NCBI RefSeq assembly: GCF_021018895.1
Contig: NC_079387.1
Location: 1,157,083 to 1,221,082, forward strand
Origin: Seriola aureovittata
Lineage: Eukaryota; Chordata; Actinopteri; Carangiformes; Carangidae
Direction: 5' to 3'
DNA length: 64,000 bases
Below the pieces are notes generated by a model. That model saw nothing but the letters and a program-made list of their open reading frames with translations. It searched no databases and had not been told where the DNA came from. Position 1 is the first letter of the stretch; each line of letters opens with the position of its first letter. Of this stretch, positions 49,001 through 62,034 are shown in pieces. Both the position numbers and the translations under genes were made by a program.

Positions 49001-52000
49001 CCCAGCCGTGGAAAGAGTACAGTCTTTGTGACCAGCTCACCCAAGCCAACCCGACCACCCCTGCCATGTCACGACACCATCTGATTGAGCATTAACGTAG
49101 CACTCCAGCGAGACCCAGGTTGCTCTGTAAAATTACAGTCTACTGTAAAATAGTGTCTCTATGTGCAGCCTAGACTGCTACCTCTATTCACTCAGCTACA
49201 GCAACAAGATTACCACAGCTGCTAGAAACATAGAATTAATATAATTATAAGACGTTGCCATACTTTCCTCTAAAAGACATAATTTCACTGAAGAGCAAAA
49301 CCTGTTGTCTCTGAGCTCATCTACACTCTTATCTTTCCCCAGCATCTTTTCTATTATCATTTTTATGATTATTACCATCAGATATTTGAAGGTGATGAAG
49401 TTCTCTCTCATCACTGAAATACTGATTAAGCACTAAGGCTGACTACGTAATAAACTCTGTGCAGTGGGACTTGAGAATCCATTGCCATTCCTAAAATAGT
49501 GTATACACTGAGGTGATAACCTTGCCGTGGGCCAGTGGTCTCCCATGCTGCCTCTGGTGCCTAATGCCTGTGATAGTCAAACAGCTATAAATGGTGTAAA
49601 AAATCTTTATCCAACCCGACCAGGAGCTGCCCTAAAGGCAAGTGGTGGGCTGCATTTCTAACCGGCACTGCCAACGTTTTCGAGTCGGGGAGAAAGGATT
49701 GATGGTGGTAGTATAAAAAGAGATCTCGGATGTGAAGAGTTACAGCTACATTTAGTTAATTAAAATGATTTGTATGTTTTTTTTTAAACATGATCTCCCA
49801 TGGCTGAGCAAATCAACATCCACTCACGCTGGATTTTCAAACATTATTTCTGTCTGCCTGCAGGAAAATTACCAAAAGACACACGTAGCTTTTATGTTTT
49901 TGTAACCAGAGAAATGCTAGTTACCTATTTAATAAACGAGCTTAAGAAGAAGAGAACAATATAGGCCTGAAATTTAAGCCTGATTTGTTTAGGGCTGTAG
50001 CTCAATCCAGGCCTGACAGCTTACAAAATGTGTTGACTGAACCTAACTTGACCTTGAAGCCACTTCAAATCTTTCTCTCTCCTTCCCTCCTTGTCTCTCT
50101 GACACACAGAATCTCTTCTTCTACTGCTCTGCTGCACAACATTTGACAGAACCAGTGCAGTTTTTATTATATACTGAATGTAGGATGGAAGACTTAATGA
50201 CGTTACCACAGCTTTTTTTTTAATAGGTGCGGCAAGGTGTTAACACTGCTAGGATTAGAAGTTTTCTACTAGATGTATGCTGTTATTTACACATGCAAAA
50301 GCTGTATTTAGTTGTGTCTTGAGTCAGTGGTGTGGGGGAGGAGTGTTAAATTACATCAGCAGCAGCAACAAGCATTGCTGACAAGCCAAGAGGCAAGCTC
50401 TGCAGACAGCATTTTGACCCCTGGCTTCAGTCTAACTCTTCTTTATTCAACACTATTCAAAACCCATCGCTCACATTTGTTTTTAGCGCCAGTCGCACAT
50501 ATTCCCACACAGACCAGCGCCCCAAACACCCATACATCACCTCAAATCTATTTCACGTCTGCCCGGACGCAGATGATAAGTTGATCCTTAGAACAAATTC
50601 CATCATAACGAACAATCCCCACTCCTGGCAGGCACACAAAAAAGCCTTGATGAATGAGTTGTTTACCTTCTTTGGTGCACGCAGTGCAGAGTGCAGGCTT
50701 GGCCCGCCAAAATGCCACTTCATTATGAGGCTACGGAGCTGAGTGTAGCACAGCTTGCCCCTGTGACCAGCCACAGAGAGGAAATTGGATATTAGTTCCT
50801 GTATTCCTCAGCAGTTGTCAGGCAAAACCTGCCTGATGGACAGTTCTTGAGTGTGAAATGTCACATTTAAATGCAATTATTGACCAATGATAAAGTCACC
50901 TGTGCTGTTTTTCTATCTTTTTTAAATTTTTAATTAAATTTTTTTCTGCATCTTTGGAGATGAATACTCACTGATACTGCTGTGGTGTTTCCGCACTGCA
51001 CAACACAGATCACCTGTCACTGGAACCAGAAATATGAAAGCAAGAATCAAAAGGAAAGGAAAAGGATAAAGCTATGTGCAAAGCTTTCTTGAACACGATG
51101 AAGGCTGAATCATTGTGGTGTGAATACAACTGGTGAAGGAGAGGAGCCAAGTATACATTTATTTATATAAAGATGGCCTGTCTGGCAGATGTTGTTGTTT
51201 CTCTCCTTACAGTTAGTGTTGCAGTTAAAACTCAGAGGAACAAAACTGTTCTTGCCTTCCTGCCATACAGGCTCAAGGACTCCTAAATTAATCAGACACT
51301 TTATCTGTTTCACCAGCCAGCTTTAGTTTTGGAGGAGAGAGAACAAAACCCCTGGGCGTTGGCTGGCTACCTGCCAGAGTGGCTTAGTCAAAATTTCTCC
51401 AACATTTGGCATGTGGTTGGTGGTCATTTCCCACCCAGCATGCACCTCACTGGCCTGGCTGCAGATCAGACTAGAACCATCTCTGTTGCGTGGCTCCTAC
51501 CTTGTAGCCTTCTCACTTGGTTAATAAAGAGACATGTGCCAATACACAGGATCTGATGTAGTTCTCCCTTGTGATTTTTGTTTCCTGTTTGGAACTCTGC
51601 CTTATTTTTACTTTGCCGTATTTTAGATAGAAGTGGTGGTTGGGAGAGCGCATGTCATCCGAGTTAGAAAGTGAATTTGTGCTATTACTCAGATCTACGT
51701 GTCTCATAAAATAAAATGTGTAAAGAAGAAATTGCTTATGGTCATAATTAATCACAGTCTACAGAGGGATTTTGTTTTGAAATGACGCATCCGACCGAGG
51801 CGAGAGGAAGACCAGCTAACATTAAGCTAGATAGATTTCTGATAGGCTACCTATTGATATTCACTCCAACTACTGGCCTGCTGTGTGCCCCACCCAGTTA
51901 CAACAAAACTCTTCATAGTCCAACTGGCCATTGGGCAGAACAAGGACAGATCTTGTTGGGCCGCCACATTGCTGAGGTGATGGACCGTCATTCATAACAT

Positions 52001-55000
52001 TTTTACTGGCCCTGTTGCGTCGGTCTCTACCAGCCCTTTCTGTGTGAGCACAAAAAGTGGGATGGTTGGGATGGGATGGGAAGTTGTCATACTGACATTT
52101 AAGGGTGTATTGATTGATTTACAATGTCAACTTATGCAATGAGTAACAACAAAGAAAACTTTCCACCTTAAAAGTTTCCAGTAGCCTTAGAGCAGCACAG
52201 TGAATTTTATCATTTGTTTCTACCTTGCTATTGATAAATAGAAAGTAAGAATGCAGAAAAACATCCTTTCATTCCTCATTCACTCTTCTGACAGTTTTTC
52301 TTTATTTTTGATGAATTTGCAGAGAAACTTAACAGTCAGTCTGTTAAACTTGGACAGTTTGTGCTGCTTCCACAGTCTGCTGTAAATGAAAGCTTAATTG
52401 TAATATTCTCAACATGATGAATCTGTTTATGAAGTCTTACTAATATTTGATCGTGTGGTCCGTTATAGTTGACTAATATGTGTAATCTCGCCACAACTTA
52501 ACTGTGCACATGGGTGCTTGTCATAGTTCCCCTCCAGTACTTAAACAAACAGTACTTTGCCACAGGGAACACCCTCCACCCGCGGGCCGATCCTGCCACA
52601 GAAAAGATTTGGTTTTCCAAAATTCAAATTATCTTTGGAATTTCAAACGGAAGACGGAGAGTTTAAGAGGCTAACAAAAGTAAAATCTTCTTTGAGCTGT
52701 TTCAAACCTGTATCTTCATCTGCATTCATATAATTTTCAGTTTTTGGTACAAAGGCCCTGTTTCAACTGTGTCAAAAAACACTGCCTCTTCATTTATTTA
52801 AAGTTAGCATTTCTGGTAGAATACTTTGCAATGTAAACTGCTTAATTCCACTGTTTAACTCCCGGTCGTTGAAATGGAGGATAAAGGTGATTGTCGCTGT
52901 ATTAACTTGCCATACTTGTAAAATCCCGTCTCATCATTCTATAAATCGCTGATAAACCTTCAAACTCATGGATGTTTTACTTAAAGTAGACTTCCTTGGT
53001 CGTATTTTGTCCTCCAGTCATTTTTAAATACAGTACTATTTTCAGTCTGAACACTGGCCAATACTTTTTCAGATTTGCCACTGACAGTATTGTCTACTTC
53101 TGATTTTTGAAGTGGCTTAATTTTATTCAAAAACCCAAATGTAAAAAGAAACTATGAAAAAGCTATTTGAATGACTTCCTAAAACTGGCATTTTCTGCCA
53201 GTTTGAGCATTTTGTGTAGCTTCTTTCATTATTGTGATGTAGTTACACATGGCTTAGCCAAAAATTTGATCAAAGCACATTAAGATAGAACATTTAAGCT
53301 TCGAGAGCTTGAATCAATTTCGTGGATATGGCAGCAAGTTGGCTGTTTGTCAGTGTTCAGGTCCACTACGGTGCACCTCGCTATCAAAGGGGATCGCATC
53401 ACCTTCCTACTCGCAGTGTCAAGACCTCCACTGTATCTGTCAGATTCAGGTGCTTTGAATTGCCTCTACCTAATGTGACCTCTTGGCCGCAAGACATCTT
53501 TTTTATCTTCATACTGCACTCACTCAAGTGAATCTCATCCACTGTTTGCAGTCTAATTGTTTTTTATGAAATCCTGTCTAATAGACTTATCTGATCATAC
53601 TGTGGTTGCAGGAACATCTTCCACCCTTACGTTTTACCTCATGTAAGTTTGGTGCTATAGGAATTCTGAGCTTAATCACTGTGGTTACGAGCAGCAACTA
53701 AAAGCCCAAAATATAAAATTTTAAATGTCAGAGTGAATTTTCAGAGCCACCATGCAGCTAGCAAGGGGTGAGCAGCAGTTTTTCAAAAAGCCCCAGTGGA
53801 TTGAGAAGTGGGTCGAGAGTTTAGACGTTTTTGCAGGAGTGGGGGTATTGCTTAAATATCCGCAGCTAAAGTAGGTTGCGGTTAACCTTGATAAATCTCT
53901 CGTATGACTAGAAGAAAGAAAGCCGCTTCTATGAAATGCTATGTGGTCATTTCTCTTCAGGAGACGAGAGGAAACATTGTAGGGGGAGAACATTAATTCT
54001 GTGAGGTGTTGCAGTGATTTGACTGATTGTGCTTCTGTTCTTCTTTAGAGCAAATATTCATCTTGATGAGGTAAAGGACAGACGGTTCTTTCCTTTTATG
54101 GGAGATGATCAATTAACCATCACAAAAACTCTTTGGCTTATTGTTGCCAGTTTCTCACAAGTGGCCTCACGGTGATGCAGGTCTGCATTAACTCAATATG
54201 AAGTTTAAATAGATGTTTTTCTTTACCCCTGATCCCCATGGGCTGGCCTTCCAAGGTGGTCTTACAAGAAGCCATTTTCAAATAACAAAACATTTTCCCT
54301 CTTTGCTTTATTGATTTACTTTTTCTCCTTTGTTTCACTTGCTTTCATTCTTTCATTTAGAAACTCTGTGACATTCTCCTTTAGTAAGTAATGAATTAAA
54401 TACATGTCACTAGCATCATTACTGAGAAAAAGGCCGAGCATTTACACCATGTAGCTGTAATTACCCAATGTTCTCTCTTTCTCAATCTTTCTCTCCAACT
54501 CACCTTATTACGGCCAACAAAATGAGCCTGTGCCACTCATGTTTGACATCTCTATACGTGAAATATCTTTTGGAGACAAAGAGGTCTCTCTTTTTATTGC
54601 CTGGATGTGTGCTTGTGGGTGGAAGCCCTATTGTATGTCCTTGCACAATCGCTTGTGTTGGCCCTGTACTCTGTGACATTATCCGCTTTAGTGAACTCTG
54701 AGCTGAGACTTAGTCAGAGGATTGATTTCTCTGCTTTATATCCTTCATATCCGCCATACTGCCAGGCAACTTTTGCCCACCCTTGGCACACGACGCTATA
54801 GGCAGCCGACCTGTACTGTCACCTCATTTCAGGGAAGTGATTGATTTGAGCGCTTAATGGATGTATTTACAACGGAGCTGTGTATTTGCAGTTCACATGG
54901 CTCACAGCTCTTTCTCACACAGTGTAATACCGGAATGGAGGCGTTATCAATGGAGCTTCTTGAGGTGTTGCAGCTCACCTTGGCTGACAAAGACGACATA

Positions 55001-58000
55001 CTTTTTGTCCCGCTTTTGTCATATTTAGAAGTACATCAGTTCATTGTCAGTTTAGAAGTTAAAGTTAGTCTTGCACTTTCTTGTTGCACTTTATATCTAA
55101 GCCTTTGATTTAGAGGGATGATTCTCTGGGCTCAGCTTAGGGGACAGAGGGTATCATAAATGTGACAGCAGAAACCAACTCATCTCAAAGCTAGCAACAA
55201 TTGATGGACAAAATATTAATCTGCAACTATTTGGTCTTTGGCAAAATCAACCTACAGTATTCATTTCACCTGTTTTCTGTGTCATTACTATCAGTTGCTT
55301 GTAAAATGGAAATGCGTATGCCATGCACCTCGCTTTAGCATCTGTGGGGATCGGCACTAGCACGGCTGATGCAGTTACACCAGAATTAGCTAATGTGCTA
55401 ACCTTCCGCTTTACCTCCGCGTCCCTCTCTATCATTAGCGCCTTCATCTCCCATGAGGGCTGTTGAAAGGAACGATGCACTCATCCCCATCCAGGAAGAA
55501 TAGAAAGAATAGAAAAGGTGCCGTACAGCTGACACTGAAACTGCTAAAGGGCCTGATTAAGTGGATAAACATACCAAACACAGCCAGGGATTTCGCATCT
55601 CATTTTTAGACAAATTAATAGTAGCCCATACATCTTGCACAGCTTTATAACACTGAAGTAGGTTATTTGGGGGCAGGGTCTTTCAAGAGAAACATCAAAT
55701 ATGTTTCCTTATCTTTTGTTGCCTGAGAGTGATTTTTTTATTATCCATCGTACATCACCGGTCACCTAAGCTTCTTTATTTTCTCAACCTCCAGATGTGA
55801 TTGGAACTCTACTCTAAGGCATGGGTTATCAAAAGTTTAACTCCAAGTACTTGAGTTCAATACCTGATGTATTGTTTATATTATTTTCTTAAGGCTGTTT
55901 TTTCTTACAGTATTTCATGCACATATTTCATAGTTCTGACATGAAGAGCTGTCTTTTCCACAACTCTTCTTCACACCTACTCTCAGCAGATGTGAGTATC
56001 TTGATCAGGGTAACCTTGGCAGTAGTTTCTGCTGACAAAAAAGTCAGCGAGTTGAGCTCAGTCTGCTCGCACCTCAGTTTAGTGCAGTCAGTGTAGTCAA
56101 ATATGCTTTTTATTTCAATAAACAAAATGTACATTAAAAACAAATCTAGAAGGTGATTTGTTTGCATTCTGTAGGAGGGATCAAAATCAAGACCACATGT
56201 CAAATGATGTAATCTTCTTTGTGGCATTATTTATGCTCATGTGCACGTTTGGGCAAACCCTCATTTTTTCCACAAGTTAGATATAGTACAGTTTTGTGGG
56301 TCTGTTTACTTGTGTTTGCCTTTGCTTACATGGCTACTTGCCGTTTGGTTCATACAGTTTTTCTTCTGTGCTCACATGTGTTTATATGTGAATACACCTG
56401 CTTTGTTGTTTAAACCAATCATTTCAGCATTTTCAACATGTTGCTGCTCTCCTGGGCACCACTCATTCATCAGCACAGACTAATTTTTCTCTCCTCTCCC
56501 TTTACTTTGGCCATTTGCTCTCAATCACACAGGCAACAGTTCACAGTTGCACCTGTTGCTGTGAAATAGTTTAGGGCTTCATGGGAAATGGATTTGATGA
56601 GAGAAAATGCCGTCAGCGCTGCTAAGAGGCATGGTGACCTCGTCTGCCAGTGAAGTAGCCACTCTCCTCTCGCTCCCATCTGCAGCTGTTAATGTCGTTG
56701 AAAAGAGACGTGCAGCGCTTCCAGGGTCCTGGTTGGCATTAGCTGGATTGACTTAATAGGCAGCCATTTTATTGAAAAATACATGATCTTCCTGAAGTTA
56801 ACCTTCATTATGCAGGATAAGTCGTAATTTCTGGAAGCTACTGTGACTACAGACACGGTCAGGGTGGACAGGACTCTTCTCCTCTGCAGTGTTGTCACTG
56901 GCAGAGAATAGTGGGTGGTGATCACATTAATTGGAGCATTTTTCTTTATTTGTTGCACTTTTATTTTAAATTATGGAGAGTTCTGTAGATATTAAAAGCC
57001 ACAGTAAATAAAAGCTGGTGAAGAGTACAAATCTGATAAATAATAAATAAATAAGAATAAAACAGGAACACAAAAATGAATAGAATCAACACAGATGTTT
57101 TCATCTGACAAGCTTTAAACAGATGCACAATAGACCCCAATCCTCAGTAATCACAAATCACACAAAGGTAGCATTATACTATATTTTAACACTTAAAAAA
57201 GAATATAATAGTCATTATTGAATTTAAATGGCCAGACATTATAGACAATGAACTCCAGTTTACACACATTAGACAGGAATCATCTGCATTTACAGTGAGG
57301 CACAGAGGAAAGTGAGTGATTTTGCAAACTTTTTTTCACTTAAGTCAACAACCTGATGAAGTTTATGAGCATCTGACCTACACATGCACTGCTTTCCCTC
57401 TCCAGGGCATGATGAGCTGTCTTTCACACAAACGAGTCAAGTCACATTTTCACGATAGTGAAGAGTGAGCTGGCTGTTCAGTGTGGAACTCAGCAGAAAA
57501 TGTCTTTGTGAGGAGGAAAAAATACATTTCTCTTGGTGATGCATATGGATGACTGAGAGTCAACAGTAACATTTTGGAACATTGAAGTCCTACTTACTGC
57601 ACCATCAGAGCACAAAAAATGATGCGTAGGAAGCAATCCTGGTTTCCTGTGTGTCTGAACCGCTTGGGTTGCAGCACCAGGAAGCAGGCAAACAGAGGCC
57701 GACCGTCTCCAGTCTTGTCGGCAGTCTAAACTGGACTAACTGTCTGACAGGTGATGACAAGCAGCAGCAGCAACACTAAACTGACATGCTGTCATGCAGT
57801 CATTTCCTTGGATATGGGTTTTGTGAAAACCTGCTGCCTGCCTTCATCTGCGGGAAATCAGAGTCTCCTTTATTTTGGTGGGGGAGGAAGTCGATGGCAG
57901 AGCATTGGAAAAGAAATGCTTTGCTTCTGTGTTCCTTCTTTCTGTCAGCCTTGCCTGGCTGGTTTTTATTGTTCATCTTAAAAAAGCTTTCATTTTTCAT

Positions 58001-58377
58001 TGGTGTATTGACTCTAAAGCACCAGGGAACTCTTATTAAAAAATACCTCAGAAATGGATTTTATTATTACTAAATGTTTTACAGCTTCACTGTATCTCAT
58101 AGTCTGAGGTTGTAAAGAAATGTCCTTTTGATACACAACTAAATTATCTTTTTTGTCAGTGACAGAGCAGCAAAATAACTTTTTCACCTCCCAGCCACAG
58201 CTGCTTGTAAATCAACAAACTCAAAAGCTGCTTTCACAAGTTTTTCATGGTTTACCTAGCAAAATGTTTAAAAGAAAAATTGTTATTTTTAACTTTTACC
58301 TCCTCCAGAAAAAGTCACACAGACATGGATGCTTTCCTAATATTGGCACTCGCCCACAAACTCTTTGTCCTCTCCAG

Positions 58378-58585
58378 GTGCCATCCTCGGACGCTCGGAG
58401 ACTCAGGAGTGCGTGTACTACAACTCCAGCTGGGAGAAGGAGCGCACCAACCGCAGTGGCATCGAGCCCTGCTATGGCGAGAAAGACAAGCGGCGGCACT
58501 GCTTCGCCACGTGGAAGAACGTCTCCGGCACCGTGGAGGTCGTCAAGCAAGGCTGCTGGCTGGACGACGTCAACTGCTACGACAG
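58378..58585 (+). CDS. acvr2a: acvr2a exon 2: N-terminal ligand-binding ectodomain
   Basis: A 208-nt exon in phase 1/phase 2. It completes Gly19 and encodes residues 20-87, starting [20 protein letters not shown] and containing [10 protein letters not shown] and [13 protein letters not shown]. It supplies cysteines 30, 50, 60, 78 and 85 of the three-finger fold, N-glycosylation sequons at Asn34, Asn43 and Asn66, and Phe61 and Trp79 of the hydrophobic triad through which type II receptors contact activin. Acceptor CTCTCCAG|GT and donor GACAG|GTAAAC are clear. Codon use is strongly GC-rich, so all three forward frames and one reverse frame stay open; only this frame is homologous. Divergence from the mammalian protein is mainly at residues 31-49, as expected for a fish orthologue. 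Confidence 0.96.
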
Positions 58586-60064
58586 GTAAACACCGACAGC
58601 CAGAAATAACACCTGAAAAAGACTAGAACATCACCAAAACGTTTTACACCTTTTAAAAGTATTAGGAGTGTCTTCATTTTAGTTTTTAGTTTCCTTTTTC
58701 ACCATGTAACCCAAAACATATAGCTTCCTTTTAAGTCAGAAATAACTATTTTTTCGTGTATTCCTTAGTGTCTTTTTAAATTTAATTCCAAGCAGCATTT
58801 AAAGTTTTACATTTGGCTTACAGCGACCTGCAAATACCCTTTTTGCATTGAAAACATATCAACTCTGCTGATTATTTTAAGTTTGTGGTGTCATTTCAAC
58901 ATACTGATGGTTCAAATTTATAACTAAGAACCAGTAGAATAAGCTGCATCCTCCAACTTTGGGAGATAAAAGAAATATTAAACTCAAAATATATCAAAGA
59001 CTACCAATTAATGACCAATTCAGTCATCCATTCCTTGCGAAAATTAAAAGTTTTATTTATTAATCCATTTATTTTTAATCATAGAACACATTCTTCCCAA
59101 AAACCTGAACATTGATTTTAGACAAAAAGCAGCAGCACTGGTCGCTCACTAAAGACAAAGCCAGCACATCATTAGGAAGGCTCAACTGTAAATAGATTTA
59201 AAATCACCTTGAGCACAGTCTTTGTCCCTCTGTGTGCTTCCCCATCTGAACGACTTGCACAAGGCCACATTTTTAATTACTGCAGTCAGATGAAATTTAA
59301 ATTGATGTGTGATTCTCAAACCAAGTGTCCAAACCCAGATCAGTAAGCAGGTATTAATAGATGGTATTATTATAGTTCCTTCCCTGCTTGAACATCAAGC
59401 TGGCATCAGATGCTGGTTTGAGCCAGTTCTGCCAGAGTCTCCCTTTGATTCCTGAGCGATGAAGTCGCTGTAGATTCTGCAGCCCGCACAGTTTGGGTAC
59501 CTCTGCTCAGCCGGCGCCGCCTCGCCTCCCTCGAGAGTCCAGAGCAAGTCGAGGGCGGCTGCCGTTTCCTTTGGCTTTTATCTGATGACTGTGAGCGTGA
59601 AAGAGAGAGTGAGTGTGTATGTGTGTGATTGTTAGTGTACATGTGTGTTTGTTTGCATGTCTGCATTTGGCGTGTGTAGGAGTTATTTTATAAATGTTTT
59701 TCTTTCATGTCCTCTGCGGCAGCAAGGGAATGGAGAGGAAGGAGAGGAGTGTATGTTTGTGTGTATTTGTGTGTACAGTCCAGAAGTGTGTGTTTGTGTG
59801 TGTTCCTGCTTTTTAGAAAACAACGCATCTTCTGCAGTGTGTGCATGGAGAAGTGTGTGAGCTTAATTTGTGCACAAATGTGTTTTTTTTTTTTTTGTCT
59901 GTGTGCACATGCAGAGGATGTGTGTGTTCGAAAGCGTGCAGTTTCTCTCACTTTAAAAATTAAATTGCTTTAATGTTCTTTGCAGTAAGAGGAGAGAGAG
60001 GACTGGTGTGTGTATGTGTGAATGAAAGATAGTTTTTCAATTTCCACCTCCATATCTTCTGCAG
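58586..60064 (+). other. acvr2a: acvr2a intron 2 (1.48 kb)
   Basis: GTAAAC donor and TATCTTCTGCAG acceptor, phase 2. It is AT-rich in the first half. The last 450 nt are TG-rich and contain sequence resembling the exon 3 acceptor (CATCTTCTGCAGTGTGTGCA at 59826-59845). No gene lies within it. Confidence 0.88.
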
Positions 60065-60198
60065 TAACGAGTGTGTGGAGAGGAAGGAGAGCCCCGATGT
60101 TTTCTTCTGCTGCTGTGAAGGCAACATGTGCAACGAGAGGTTCCTGTACACCCCTGAAGCGCCACCACAGAGCGACCCACACCATTCAACTGCATACA
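60065..60198 (+). CDS. acvr2a: acvr2a exon 3: C-terminal ectodomain and linker start
   Basis: A 134-nt exon, phase 2 to phase 1, encoding residues 88-132 plus one base. It carries cysteines 91, 103, 104, 105 and 110, giving ten in all with exon 2, in the family signature [14 protein letters not shown]. Phe102 completes the Phe61/Trp79/Phe102 ligand-contact triad. The residue at the exon 2/3 join is Ser (AG|T). After the fold comes a Pro/His-rich linker ([13 protein letters not shown]). The donor is ACA|GTATGT, chosen because it alone joins exon 4 in frame; the unspliced frame runs into a CA repeat. That CA tract begins 17 nt after the donor. Confidence 0.95.
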
Positions 60199-60212
60199 GT
60201 ATGTACAGTCCA

Positions 60213-60214
<2 letters not shown>

Positions 60215-60247
<33 letters not shown>
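60215..60247 (+). repeat. acvr2a: (AC)16 tract just inside intron 3
   Basis: In the pre-mRNA this is a CA-rich element 17 nt downstream of the exon 3 5' splice site. Such elements are known binding sites of hnRNP L. It is complementary to the UG array at the other end of the intron. Confidence 0.95.
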
Positions 60248-60249
<2 letters not shown>

Positions 60250-61488
60250 TATCCAGTGTTTACACCAGGTTTCTATTGCAGCCACACCTTGATTGACTTA
60301 TATATGTATTTAGGTTTGTTCACTCAATTACAGGTGAACCAGGTACAAATATGTGTAGTCAATTACATCTAAATTTAAATGTATATTTAACTTTATTTCT
60401 TACCTTGGGCAGAACATCCAGGCTTTTACTTTGAAGACCGACAGTAGTCCAGTGCAGAGTGTGTGATGTAAGACACTTGTGCTCTGGACCGCTGCCAGCT
60501 ACTGAGCCTCTGAGCCTGAGGTGTTCAGGTCTTAAAAAATATTTAAGGATTTTAGGAAGGACAACAAGAGTAACACAATCCGGGTTTGAGAGACTCTGTG
60601 CTTTATTTTGGTAAGAGTTGAAATGTCCTCATGTGAAGAGCAAAATGCTGCATGAAGCCTCATAAAGATTTTGCTAAAGTGTTCGCTTGGAGGCTACAAT
60701 TACATAATATAGTTAAACCTAAAGTTTTAGCATGCAGTCTGCTTATGTATAATCCAAACCACTCCAGATAGTCTGTGCTAAAGAGTTAGCATGGAGCCCT
60801 CTATCACTCAATATAGTGTTCGCCTCACTTTATTTAACCTCTGTTTAACCAGCTAAGAGGTTGGAAGCCTCTGTTACAAAGGAGTCCTGACAACACAGCA
60901 GCATCAAAGGTTGCAGACGAAACAAAACAAAATCAGGCAACAGATACAATAATACTAGAAGACAGATAGCAATACTGAGAAGACTGAAATAAACTGACAA
61001 AGACAGTTAGCACAGTAATAAGTCTTTATTTATTACAGTAATGGGACTCTTGTGGTGTTACTCATGATACAGATTTGACGATGGTGTCCTTAAATTGTCC
61101 AACAGGCCAGTTTGTCTGTTTTTATTCCTTTAAATTTGACTTTCTGAAACCTGCAGACACCCTGTAGAGAAAAACTTTCCACAATGTCTCTGACAAACAC
61201 CCCGAGAGTTCCATGATGCAGCTGGTGCAGCCCCATCGGCCCCTACCCCTTCCTTTCCTCCCTCCCGTTCTTCCAATCCCCACCCTGAGGACAGCAGGGG
61301 TGTTCGGCGTCCGAGTGTCGGCGCTTTGACAGCGCTGCCGAATCAGACTGTCACACCTTGTGATGGGAGGACAGGCTGAGCCAGCAGGCGTCACCAAGCG
61401 ACTCCTGCAGGGGTCGCACACAGTTCAGAGCTCTGTTATTTTTGGCAGGCGGATTACGTTATGTCACGAGATGGATTTACTAATCCTG

Positions 61489-61489
<1 letters not shown>

Positions 61490-61575
<86 letters not shown>

Positions 61576-61599
61576 GTGTGTGTGTTTGTGTGTGTTTGT

Positions 61600-61657
<58 letters not shown>

Positions 61658-61744
61658 GTTTGTGTGTGTTTGTGTGTGTTTGTGTGTGTTTGTGTGTGTT
61701 TGTGTGTGTTTGTGTTTGTGTGTGCATGCATGCGTGCGTGCGTG
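61490..61744 (+). repeat. acvr2a: long (TG)n array with TTTG interruptions in intron 3
   Basis: About 83 bp of pure TG, then TG with regular TTTG interruptions (unit GTGTGTTT from about 61664), and a GCATGCATGCGTGCGTGC end. UG repeats bind TDP-43 and CELF proteins. It lies upstream of exon 4 and is very probably length-polymorphic. Confidence 0.97.
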
Positions 61745-62034
61745 AGTGCATTGATATGATCCCTAAGCACGGTGGCAGTAAGCTGTAAGCAGGGTTAGTG
61801 CTGCACTTAGAGATGATGTAGCACAATGTCAAGCCAATCAGGCGTGCTGTTCGCTCTCTTTCTCTTCTCTCTCTCTTTCTTTGTACTTACTGTGTACTCC
61901 CTGACAGCGTCCACCATTTTTGATATTTAATTGCTTTATTTTTGTCACCATGCAGATCACAAAAGCCAGTTCGGAGTCTTATCTTGTTAACGTTTCCTCT
62001 TCTTTCCACTGCCCTCTCTGTTTCCTCCCCACAG

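Larger units (their letters stand above)
39967..58377 (+). other. acvr2a: acvr2a intron 1 (18.4 kb)
   Basis: GTGGGT donor and TCTTTGTCCTCTCCAG acceptor, phase 1. The intron holds a short minisatellite and a G-run close to the donor, a SINE-like element (46470-46632), a C-rich patch (48976-49000) and long AT-rich unique stretches. No additional exon or gene is recognised; its many short open frames are unconvincing. The 48790-48960 segment is GC-balanced and repeat-free and might be an intronic regulatory element. A long first intron is usual for this gene. Confidence 0.85.
60199..62034 (+). other. acvr2a: acvr2a intron 3 (1.84 kb) with CA and TG arrays
   Basis: GTATGT donor and CTGTTTCCTCCCCACAG acceptor, phase 1. 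It starts with a (CA)16 tract and holds a ~250-nt TG array that ends about 290 nt before the acceptor. The acceptor itself has a long pyrimidine tract. Otherwise it is unique sequence. Confidence 0.88.

Noticed and set aside
58153..58626. Other long frames over exon 2 (157 codons + strand, 84 codons - strand)
   Set aside because: They are shadows of the GC-rich acvr2a exon; only one frame matches the receptor.
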